From TMED14 sp002167805 (GTDB taxonomy: Bacteria; Bacteroidota; Bacteroidia; Flavobacteriales; Schleiferiaceae), in assembly GCA_965655795.1 (NCBI GenBank), contig CBFHHY010000004.1, positions 1-64,000 of the forward strand: a stretch of 64,000 bases of DNA, read 5' to 3'. The notes beneath the pieces are model-generated. The model did not search any database. It saw only the letters and a list, made by a program, of their open reading frames with translations, and was not told the DNA's origin. The translations under genes and the position numbers were made by a program. The number at the start of each line of letters is the position of its first letter. Within the stretch, counting starts at the first letter, position 1. Shown here piece by piece: positions 45,001 to 52,441 of the stretch.

Positions 45001-45817
45001 GAGATCCAATATAGGTCCAAGTATTTTGCGGATAAACATCCCATTCTAAAGCCCCAGTAGTCCAATCTGTGGTCCCACCAGTTATACTCGCCATTCTAAC
45101 CAAAGTATGGTTGGCTGTTGATCCTGAACCGACTGGCCAGCTACTTCCGGGGTCAACTCCAGGAACTCCTATGACATCAATAGTATCAGTTCCATCAAAG
45201 AGGATCAGAGCATCATCTCCATTAAAGTGGACGATTGAAGGGTAAGATAATATTGTATCGGCAGCAGCCTGAATTATACTATCTGCTTGATTTGTAGAAA
45301 CTACGTAAACATCACCAGAGGCAATAGAGGCATTACTTGTAAAAGTATTCGTGTATGAACCCCCATTACCACTAAGGTAAACGGTATATCCTGCAAGTGA
45401 AATTGCACTTGAAGTTGGATTATATATTTCAATGTACTTATGATTTGAAGAGCCTTCACCATATTCACTGAAGAATAAATCTGAGCATGGACCTGAATTT
45501 ACTGTAATGGTTCCAATCATGAAAGATGCATGTGGGTCACATTGATATGTATATGTTCCAGGATTTGAAAAAACATAGGAGTATGTCCATGTTCCACCTG
45601 CCGCGGCACCAGAGCCAAAACTTGCAGGGTTGCCTGGAAAAGTCGATTGACTTCCATTGACATTGTGGGTTCCGCTCATCTGTGTCCAGGTCACAGTATC
45701 TCCTTGGTCAATTGTTAATGTTGAAGGAGTAAACGACATGGTCACGGAAACGTTGTGATTCGCTGCAAATGCTGATGCAGAAAGAATTGTAAGAAATAGG
45801 GAGTAAAATTTTTTCAT
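42029..45817 (-). CDS. T9SS-secreted cupredoxin/lamin-tail/OB-fold multidomain protein
   Basis: 1262 residues. Signal peptide 1-18; a plastocyanin-like domain (about 20-107) with type I copper ligands His51, Cys93, His96 and Met100; two nearly identical lamin-tail domains (111-277 and 290-456); a glycine run; an OB-fold-type domain (about 475-690); a Calx-beta-like domain (about 695-800); a second OB-fold-type domain (about 805-1020); a third lamin-tail domain (about 1025-1165); and a T9SS sorting domain (about 1185-1262, with IYPNPASTMATLKMP and GIYLIQVKT). Lamin-tail and OB-fold domains commonly accompany secreted nucleases and phosphatases, but no catalytic nuclease domain is seen. It lies 71 bases from the NHL lipoprotein gene and may be transcribed with or apart from that operon. 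Confidence 0.85.
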   Translation of the reverse strand: MKKFYSLFLTILSASAFAANHNVSVTMSFTPSTLTIDQGDTVTWTQMSGTHNVNGSQSTFPGNPASFGSGAAAGGTWTYSYVFSNPGTYTYQCDPHASFMIGTITVNSGPCSDLFFSEYGEGSSNHKYIEIYNPTSSAISLAGYTVYLSGNGGSYTNTFTSNASIASGDVYVVSTNQADSIIQAAADTILSYPSIVHFNGDDALILFDGTDTIDVIGVPGVDPGSSWPVGSGSTANHTLVRMASITGGTTDWTTGALEWDVYPQNTWTYIGSHSSSCLSGGGGGPLPGACSDLFFSEYGEGSSNHKYIEIYNPTSNAISLNGYTVYLSGNGGSYTNTFTSNASIASGDVYIVCTNQADPSIQSTADTILSYPSIVHFNGDDALILFDGTDTIDVLGTPGIDPGSSWTVGTGSTQNHTLVRKSTVTEGSTDWTVGSTEWDVYAQNTWTYIGSHSSSCTSGGGGGGGGVTGPGATNIAPWKSVDANGVADSLNKSATIHGTIFSIDFDGNAGYSFYVHDGTGGINIYKSSDVGSYTAPQKGDSLRIVGQIAQYNGLIEIIPDSVILLAQSANTVSETIVTTIGESEESELIRLNNMTLATPSQWSNSGSGFNVDITDGNSTFTMRVDADCNLYGTNPPTGLFDVVGVGSQFDFSNPYTSGYQVFPRDTNDIIPATAASPSIRFASSSLQVLEGNVTTSIDLIIQPTLSSSSTITLSNSPGTGFVVGTDASFNPSISQTGTTLSIPANTDTVSIIATIIDDSNIEGPEFIDFIITNATGVSIGSIDSMRFTILDNDINIPTYSIPQVKGQNSDGVSDSLGVYCKVEGTVIGVNMQSASSGNVAFTIHDGSVGFGVFSPSSSSHGYTVTEGDVVRVIGTIGQFNGLAQVGADSIAVISTGASIPAPTTIIALDETTESNLIRMNNVVVVDPTQWTNAGSGFNVDVSDGMNTIALRIDADVTLYNEPCPGGVFDIIGIGGQFDMSSPFTSGYQMLPRQKEDVLFPTPTTYDLAITEIMSGSNDPNTNLSEDWFEIKNYGSTSVDLSGFSWDDNSFNPGASVFMSNTVIQPGESMVVWGGLTTYEGLFRGNWGLSSPIQVICSDELVNSSFPGLSSSSDAVVLFDTSSTPVEICRAEYTSTAAGYSVEFDTNCVYLGNASGGVRGAYSSAGGDIGSPGDEAFPFNLTDQEMDEVQIYPNPASTMATLKMPEAGNKTIRIINAIGQKIYEHETQDIVHSINTEILHDGIYLIQVKTLLSDKSLKLIVKH
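44450..44950 (-). repeat. Lamin-tail domain duplication, copy 2
   Basis: Encodes residues 290-456 of the cupredoxin/lamin-tail protein. By my alignment it is about 86% identical in protein sequence to copy 1 (23 differences in 167 positions), with no length change and long stretches of near-identical DNA. This is a recent in-frame tandem duplication. Confidence 0.85.
44987..45487 (-). repeat. Lamin-tail domain duplication, copy 1
   Basis: Encodes residues 111-277, the partner of the copy at 44450-44950. The copies are separated by a short Gly/Pro-rich linker. Both start with CSDLFFSEYGEGSSNHKYIE and end with GSHSSSC, so each has cysteines at both ends. Confidence 0.85.
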
Positions 45818-45888
45818 GGTTTATGGTATTTTCAGTCCTGTAAAATTAAGAGATATTAGATTATTTATATGTTAAAAGATTATTAATT

Positions 45889-47091
45889 TTATTCAAAGTC
45901 AAGTGTACATTTAAATCGAGATATTCGACCATTTCCTGCATCAACGACATAGACTATTTTGTTCCAATAGGCTACGGCCACGGGTTCGTTAAACTGCATG
46001 GGGCCATCTCCCATTCCTCCAAAAGAAACTTGGACGTATTTTTTTTCTCCACTTGCCGGAGGTGGGGGTATCCCCTCAAGCCCCGTGGATGTAAATTGAA
46101 ATAAAGAATCTTTTTCGCTATCAACAACAAATAAATACCTTGAGGCATCACCAGCCATAGCTATGGATGCTGGATATTTGAATCTATTTGGCTCATTAAT
46201 TGAGCGCAATGCTAAGCTGGTATCTTTTGGATAAATAGAAGGCACATAATCCGCACCAAAGTCAGTTTCGACAAACTTGATGTTCTGAACTTGAATGGCT
46301 TGATTTTCATCCACGCTACTGAACCAAAAATCATCACCATTAGTTGCGGTATACTGAGGAGGCTGGGCAAAAGAGACAAGCCCTTTAGGCTGTTTGAAAT
46401 AGTTAGTATAAAGGCCTGAAGATGTGCTAACGGATACAGGAGATAGATATTTATCCTCATTATCGAATAAAATAATAGCATCATCAGGTCCTTGATTCGC
46501 ATTATTCAGAGCAGGGCCATTTCTACTGACGTAGTAACGATTATTTTTTGTTGTGTTTGCATTTGCCAGGATTCCAATCTGCGTAAATTCTACTTGCGCA
46601 TCCGAAGTTGAGAAAGTATTCTTGAAGTAAAATGGGTGTACGATTTTGTTAATGATTTGAGCATCAGGTAAGTTGTAAGTTCCATTGTTTTGAAGTTGAT
46701 TTATGCGATAGATACAACTCAGATTATAGGATACGCCGTTAATAGTTGTGTCATGAGATCCGATCGCTAAGAGTTCAAACCTCCGATCTTGACGGACATG
46801 GCGAACACCAGGGATTTTTAATCGCCCTTGTTCGACACCCGCCTCGTTAAGACAAATCACTTCTTCCGTTGAGGCGTCTACTATGTATATAAGCTCATCA
46901 AAACCGATGCAAATATCATTGGGGTAGACAAAACCAGAAAAGGCCGGTTGGATGGGAACATAAGCTATGTCTCGAATCCCATAATTGGGAACTTCAATGA
47001 AATTTAAATTTGTACGAGTTCCTAAATATCCCTCGCATGAACCAAGAATCATCGAGCTCAAAGCAATTGCTATAAAATTGAATGTTTTCAT
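45889..47091 (-). CDS. Predicted NHL/six-bladed propeller lipoprotein
   Basis: 400 residues. The signal ends MILGSC, so Cys19 is a good lipidation site. Propeller-like strands follow, such as DICIGFDELIYIVDAST, SRYLFVVDSEKDSLFQF and NKIVYVVDAGNGRISRFKC. The blades resemble NHL repeats, which usually mediate protein or ligand binding. It overlaps the PorV/PorQ-like gene by 4 bases and ends this part of the operon. A role as a surface or periplasmic partner of the TonB receptor is inference. Confidence 0.75.
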   Translation of the reverse strand: MKTFNFIAIALSSMILGSCEGYLGTRTNLNFIEVPNYGIRDIAYVPIQPAFSGFVYPNDICIGFDELIYIVDASTEEVICLNEAGVEQGRLKIPGVRHVRQDRRFELLAIGSHDTTINGVSYNLSCIYRINQLQNNGTYNLPDAQIINKIVHPFYFKNTFSTSDAQVEFTQIGILANANTTKNNRYYVSRNGPALNNANQGPDDAIILFDNEDKYLSPVSVSTSSGLYTNYFKQPKGLVSFAQPPQYTATNGDDFWFSSVDENQAIQVQNIKFVETDFGADYVPSIYPKDTSLALRSINEPNRFKYPASIAMAGDASRYLFVVDSEKDSLFQFTSTGLEGIPPPPASGEKKYVQVSFGGMGDGPMQFNEPVAVAYWNKIVYVVDAGNGRISRFKCTLDFE

Positions 47092-48107
47092 GTTTTTGCT
47101 TTTTTAGAATAAAAAACTAATCCAATGGTGTTTTTCCATCCCATTACGTCTGTTTTTTGAACAGCAAAATCACATTGCATTTTATATTGTCCCATATTTA
47201 TGACCCATCCTAAGCCTCCAACGGGCCATGATTGACCTCTTTCGTTTAAGCGGTATCCCATTCTAACTGCAAAATCTTTTGTTGCTAAAAATTCAGCACC
47301 GATTCGGTAATTTTCAGCATTATCATTTGGATGTACCAATTGCGCTGCTAACCTTAAAGATGAATTATTCTTTTCATAGGCAATGAAGCTTAAGGCCATT
47401 GCAAATTCAGTGGGTAGAGTATTTGATTCTAAACTTTGAATCGGAAATCGATTAAAAGTTGATGCCTGGTAACTGCCTCTAAGATTTGAGGACCCTCCAA
47501 AATTTCTTAGGAGAACAGCAAAACGAAGATCTTTCAGATCTGTTGTGTATAGAAATCCAACATCTGCGGCTGCTGAAAATGCATTATATGCTCCATTTTG
47601 ACCTCCTGTTGTATATGATTCAGAAATAGATTTTAATGTAATTCCGAGCTGAAATTGCTCAGTTAACTGCTTTGAGTATGACAGTCCCGCACTAGTTTGA
47701 GATGAGTAAAGCTTATATCCTGTTCCTTCCGGTTGAAACTCTGTTCTTTCCGTATAAGCAGGTGTTTGAATTCTATTTAAGGAAAGCCCCCAAGCTGATG
47801 ATGCTTTTTTATTTGGAATGGATGTCAAAATACCGATTTGACTCAGGTTCCCTCCAAGCTGAATATGGCTTAAAGCAAATGAAGAGGAACTTAGAGATGA
47901 TAACCCGGCAGGGTTTTGCATTCCAGAATACCTATCTCCGGGCAGTGCTGCGGAGGCACCCCCCATTCCTGCTGAGCGCACGCTCATGTCATTTTTTAAA
48001 AAAGTGAAAGCTGATTGTCCCGCTCTTTCCCCACCATAAGAAGGAAGAATTTGGGCATTAGCCATTGTGCAAAACATGTAGGATAATATGAAAATAAAAA
48101 CTCTCAT
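47088..48107 (-). CDS. PorV/PorQ-family outer-membrane barrel protein
   Basis: 339 residues with a signal peptide (ending ANAQ). The segment SAFTFLKNDMSVRSAGMGGASAA followed by NPAGLSSL is the typical PorV/PorQ opening, and the body is barrel-like with the RMGYRLNERG and GGLGWVI strands. PorV shuttles T9SS cargo to the sortase-like PorU, and PorQ binds a similar site. Which paralogue this is cannot be decided. It overlaps both neighbours by 4 bases, inside an operon of probable T9SS cargo. Confidence 0.82.
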   Translation of the reverse strand: MRVFIFILSYMFCTMANAQILPSYGGERAGQSAFTFLKNDMSVRSAGMGGASAALPGDRYSGMQNPAGLSSLSSSSFALSHIQLGGNLSQIGILTSIPNKKASSAWGLSLNRIQTPAYTERTEFQPEGTGYKLYSSQTSAGLSYSKQLTEQFQLGITLKSISESYTTGGQNGAYNAFSAAADVGFLYTTDLKDLRFAVLLRNFGGSSNLRGSYQASTFNRFPIQSLESNTLPTEFAMALSFIAYEKNNSSLRLAAQLVHPNDNAENYRIGAEFLATKDFAVRMGYRLNERGQSWPVGGLGWVINMGQYKMQCDFAVQKTDVMGWKNTIGLVFYSKKAKT

Positions 48108-50953
48108 ATCTTAAATGTTATTCCATATAAAATTTGTCTTGGAGCCTGGTATCTCGCCGGGTTCCTTGGGTCAACACCTCTCTCTTGAGGGCCATTGAAT
48201 TCTGGTCTCGGATCTCTCCATTCATTGGGAACATCATCTCCATATTCATAGGCTTTACCTGTGATTGGATTTATTATTTGTGAATTCCGACGATTAAGTA
48301 TATTTCGAATTTCAATAGAAAATGTTATTCCTCTTCCACGTTTTCCATTTAATGCTGTATAACTCCATTTTGTGTCCCAGTTAAACCAGGGGATTGCCAG
48401 TTCAGATAAATATTGATCGATTAGAGGCTGGTATTGCGCGCGACCGAGGTCATTTGTGCCTACAAATTCATAAGGGGTATACCTATAGCCCGACGACCCA
48501 TTAAATTGAATATATCCATTGAGACCGGAAAGAGAAATATTTTTGATTTTTAAACTCGAATCAGGGCTGAAGAAAACACCCCAATTTGTGCTCCATGGAC
48601 GGTCCCAAGCCAGAAAGTTTTCTCGTGTCAACGATACTTCTCCATTTTGTTCAATTTGTAATGAGGACTCTCTGGCAGAGTTAGATTTACCTCTTGCAAC
48701 TTGTAAACTGAGATTTCCAAAAAGTCTCAAATATTTACCCAACCTGTAGTCTATACCTAATTCTATACCTTGAATTTTGGCATAATCTTGATTGATGTAC
48801 ATGGTTTTGGTGACAGGCCTACCAGTTTGATCATTTACTATTACGCGGCGCGAAACGATGTAGTCAAATCTATTGTTGTTGAATGCACTTACTGTGAGAG
48901 CAAGGTCTCTGGTGATTGCGGCTTTATATCCAACTTCATAGGACACATTCACCTCTGGATCTAAGTCCGGGTTCCCGAGGAAACTTAAAAAACTACGATC
49001 CTGATATACAGGATCTAGACCTGCATATAAGAATCTTGGGTGAGGTAGCCTCATATTATGCCCGTAATTAAAATAGAGAACGTTATTTGGGGTTACCGGG
49101 AATGAAACATTTATTCTTGGTAATAGTCTAGCCTTCCATCTTAATCCCCCAATATTAAATGTTTTATTATTATAATTATCTCGAATTTCATCCACGACTG
49201 GCGCATTCGGGTTTAATACGGCATTATCAGCAAATTTTCCGGGAGCCCAATAATTAGCTCTCAATCCAATACTCGCTTGGATACCCTTGTAATTGATTTT
49301 ATCTTCAAAAAACAACCCTCCTTTTTGAGGTTGAACCTTCCAAATGTCATTGGAGGAGCCGATGCTTATTGAAGCTGTAGTAACACTGTCGTTTACCCTG
49401 ATAGGGGCTCCAACCCAAGGTTTTATCACATCGACCCACTGATACGCGTTGAATTGATGCTCCCAACCAAAAACTATTTGCTGTACTCCATCGTCGGGAT
49501 AAAAGTTCATTTTTCCTTTAATGGTATATTCCTCTGCATAATGATCATGCCAAGTTGAGGTTATCCCACCATTATTGACAAGTCCGTTTCCAGGTTGTAT
49601 GTAGTAGACCCCTGATGGGTCATAGGGGTTAAAAATACCAAGAGGGTAAGACGCTATATTATCTTCATCTAGCAGAGCGTCCAAGGTCTCTGAGCGAAAT
49701 GGACGTCCATTGGCATCTGCTCTTAAGTTTGTAAACATTCTTCCTGCGCTCACTGATAGTCCCCAATTTGGGTTTATTACGTGAGTAAAATTCAAAGCCG
49801 TAAGATTGCTGTGATGGGTATATGTTGTTGCATTATCTAAATTTAAACTTCTTCGATATTGATATCCTGGAGCAAGAATTGCATCAAACCCAACTATCTG
49901 TAGCGTTCTTGAATTTTGATTGATGTTTAAAGAATGTTGATTCGTAACACTCAGTTTCGTGGCAGATGATATTTGCCATTTAATCTTTGCGGTGTGAGTC
50001 CATGAGTTCCTTTGTCGAGGGGCCCAAAATGCTTGATTTTCATTAAAAAGACTAGATTTTAATTGATCTGCAACGAATGGGAAATAATCATCAGTCAAAT
50101 CCATTGTTGCCGCGTTAAAAACAGTTACTTTCTTTTTGGTGAAGGGTATAGGAAATGAAATGTTTATTTCTGCCTGGTCAGTATTAAAACTAGAATTTGG
50201 CATATCCGATGTTCGATTGATATAGTCACGATTTATTCTTCCGGAGGCCTCAAAATGCTCTCCTCCCTCACGGATTTTGGTGGAAATAACACCTGATGAG
50301 CCGCCTCCAAACTCTGCTGAAGCGCCTCCTGTTGTCACGTTTATACTTTGAATAGCTGAAGATTGCACTTGAACACCAAACCCTGTCCCTGCAAGAGGGT
50401 CTTGTGCAGAAATGCCATCAACAAGATATTCAGTTTCATATACTCGAGCCCCTCTGATTTGAATACCATCATTTGTTTTAGCGACTCCAGCCTGAAGGGA
50501 TATTACTTCCTCTACACCTTGGACCCCCATTTGGCTTATATCATCTCGACTAATCGATCTCTCACTTTTCGCAGATTCAAGATCAACTTGAGATTTTTGA
50601 CCTACGACAGTGACAGTTTGTAAAACATCAACAGAGGAGGATAGTTGTATGTCCAAGACTATAGTTTCGCCTTTCTTAAGTCGTACCCCATTAATAACTT
50701 TTGTTCCATAACCAATTACTTGAACTTTTATAGAGAAGTCTCCAGACGGGATTTCGGAAATAGAATACTTTCCTGAAAAATCAGATACTGTAGAGATGTA
50801 AGTCCCAACTAATGTAATCCCAACATTTGGCAGTGGCTCACCATTTTTATCATCTGAAACCACTCCCTTTAGTCCACCTAAATTTTGGCCCCATGAATAG
50901 AACGAAATCGTCATGATTAATAGAAAAGTAAATATTTTACCAATCGAAGTCAT
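48104..50953 (-). CDS. TonB-dependent outer-membrane receptor
   Basis: 949 residues. A signal peptide (ending SWGQ) is followed by a carboxypeptidase-regulatory-like domain (about 24-110, GLKGVVSDDKNGEPLPNVGI), a plug domain (about 130-235, with IQIRGARVYETEYLVDG and GGASAEFGGGSSGVIS), then the 22-strand barrel to the C-terminal FKI. It imports or senses a large ligand with TonB energy. The ligand is unknown. No SusD gene is adjacent, so this is not a typical glycan-utilisation pair. It overlaps the upstream lipoprotein gene by 17 bases. Confidence 0.92.
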   Translation of the reverse strand: MTSIGKIFTFLLIMTISFYSWGQNLGGLKGVVSDDKNGEPLPNVGITLVGTYISTVSDFSGKYSISEIPSGDFSIKVQVIGYGTKVINGVRLKKGETIVLDIQLSSSVDVLQTVTVVGQKSQVDLESAKSERSISRDDISQMGVQGVEEVISLQAGVAKTNDGIQIRGARVYETEYLVDGISAQDPLAGTGFGVQVQSSAIQSINVTTGGASAEFGGGSSGVISTKIREGGEHFEASGRINRDYINRTSDMPNSSFNTDQAEINISFPIPFTKKKVTVFNAATMDLTDDYFPFVADQLKSSLFNENQAFWAPRQRNSWTHTAKIKWQISSATKLSVTNQHSLNINQNSRTLQIVGFDAILAPGYQYRRSLNLDNATTYTHHSNLTALNFTHVINPNWGLSVSAGRMFTNLRADANGRPFRSETLDALLDEDNIASYPLGIFNPYDPSGVYYIQPGNGLVNNGGITSTWHDHYAEEYTIKGKMNFYPDDGVQQIVFGWEHQFNAYQWVDVIKPWVGAPIRVNDSVTTASISIGSSNDIWKVQPQKGGLFFEDKINYKGIQASIGLRANYWAPGKFADNAVLNPNAPVVDEIRDNYNNKTFNIGGLRWKARLLPRINVSFPVTPNNVLYFNYGHNMRLPHPRFLYAGLDPVYQDRSFLSFLGNPDLDPEVNVSYEVGYKAAITRDLALTVSAFNNNRFDYIVSRRVIVNDQTGRPVTKTMYINQDYAKIQGIELGIDYRLGKYLRLFGNLSLQVARGKSNSARESSLQIEQNGEVSLTRENFLAWDRPWSTNWGVFFSPDSSLKIKNISLSGLNGYIQFNGSSGYRYTPYEFVGTNDLGRAQYQPLIDQYLSELAIPWFNWDTKWSYTALNGKRGRGITFSIEIRNILNRRNSQIINPITGKAYEYGDDVPNEWRDPRPEFNGPQERGVDPRNPARYQAPRQILYGITFKI

Positions 50954-52433
50954 ATACCAAAATTTGTTCTAATAGATTGCTTATCGCAGAATTGTTGGCA
51001 GCTACTTTATGGAGCTCAAGGGAGAAAAAAACTTCATTAATTTTATTGGGATTCCCTAAATATTTTCGTCTAACACCCACAACATTATCCCCTTGCCATC
51101 CGCTTAATTTGGTTAGTTGTGCTCGGTAAAAAATTTCTGCATCTGCAGAAGGTGTAACAGGACTAATTCCAATAAGAATACTTGAGGGGCTGAGGTTTGG
51201 GTAATTGCTTCCGACTTGGGAAACAATGCTGCTGTCAGTTACTAGTCGGACTTGGCCTGTAGAACTTACAACCCCGCTAATTGGAAATGTGCCTATGTAA
51301 GGAGTTAAATCAGTTGAAGGGCCAAAAGAGGTGGTATTTATTATTTTACCTCCAGAGTTAATATATTGCTGCATAGCCAAAGCCATATGTGCAAGCAAGG
51401 GCTGGGTAATTCCTGTAAGTGGGTCGAGAATATTGTCTGAGTTTGTAACTGTTATGACTTTAGAATATTGATTAAGAATATGCCGAAAGGTGGGATTCCA
51501 ATAGTATGGTCGCGATTCACCATTATTCTCTTCAAAATCAATAAGATCATAGTTTACAGGGATAGATGTTAGCCAGCTTTTGTAGCTGTTTGTTATCGAG
51601 GAGGTTTGACCCGATATGAGAAGTATATTCGAGTTAGGCTTAGTCAATATAACAGGGAGAGCACTATCAGGAATACTCGTCGCGCCTGCAATATCAGTTA
51701 CTCTAATTTGAAGAATATTTGCACTATCTATTCTAATACCAGTTACACCTGAGTATTCGGGTTCAGAATCATTTCCATAGTATAATTCTGCTTGAAATGG
51801 ACTGCTTAGATTCTCATTCAAAACAAATGTAATTTGATTTTCATTAGGGTCTAATTCTGCCCAAGTTCCATCGTTAAATCTAAATTCTGCAGATTGAATA
51901 GTCTCGTCACCATCTGGGTCAGAGCCATTCCAGCGGTATGTTAAAACTCCAATTTGGCTACCTAAACTTTGCGTTGATTGATCGATTTCAACATTGGGAA
52001 AAGAGTTTTTTAGAGGTATTATGACAGATGCGGGAGTGGGGTCTACAGCACCTTCATTATCTCTTGACCTGACGCTTAGATAAATATCTGCAGTATCCTG
52101 CCCCTCAGGAATGGAAAAATAAAATGTACTGTCTTGCTTGGTTGTCTTTTGCCAGTCATAGAAAATTTGAGGCCCATTCCCGGTATCGTATACATTTGTG
52201 TCAGTAGATATATCATAGCCTACAACATATCCATCACGATCCGTACCGTACCAGGACATTTGAACAATAGAATTTAATCTATTTGGCCCACTTAAATTTA
52301 TAGCATCAATTGCGAGTTTAGTATCTGGTGGGTTGTTTGCGACCGAACTTCCTCTGTCGCAGCCAGTAAATACAGTTATACAGACTAAAATTTGAACTTT
52401 TAGAAAGTATGTGGAAAACTTATACCAGATCAT
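50937..52433 (-). CDS. Predicted lipoprotein with fibronectin-like and GATase-like segments
   Basis: 498 residues. The signal ends FTGC (Cys25, lipoprotein). The first half has fibronectin/PKD-like strands (MSWYGTDRDGYVVGYDIS, LTYRWNGSDPDGD). The second half (about 275-400) has alternating strands and helices, such as NILLISGQTSS and an AMQQYINSGGKIINTTSFG segment, resembling a class-I glutamine-amidotransferase-like fold without an obvious catalytic Cys. The function is unknown. It is followed by the TonB receptor gene, with overlap. Confidence 0.65.
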   Translation of the reverse strand: MIWYKFSTYFLKVQILVCITVFTGCDRGSSVANNPPDTKLAIDAINLSGPNRLNSIVQMSWYGTDRDGYVVGYDISTDTNVYDTGNGPQIFYDWQKTTKQDSTFYFSIPEGQDTADIYLSVRSRDNEGAVDPTPASVIIPLKNSFPNVEIDQSTQSLGSQIGVLTYRWNGSDPDGDETIQSAEFRFNDGTWAELDPNENQITFVLNENLSSPFQAELYYGNDSEPEYSGVTGIRIDSANILQIRVTDIAGATSIPDSALPVILTKPNSNILLISGQTSSITNSYKSWLTSIPVNYDLIDFEENNGESRPYYWNPTFRHILNQYSKVITVTNSDNILDPLTGITQPLLAHMALAMQQYINSGGKIINTTSFGPSTDLTPYIGTFPISGVVSSTGQVRLVTDSSIVSQVGSNYPNLSPSSILIGISPVTPSADAEIFYRAQLTKLSGWQGDNVVGVRRKYLGNPNKINEVFFSLELHKVAANNSAISNLLEQILVYDFDW

Positions 52434-52441
52434 CTGAATAT

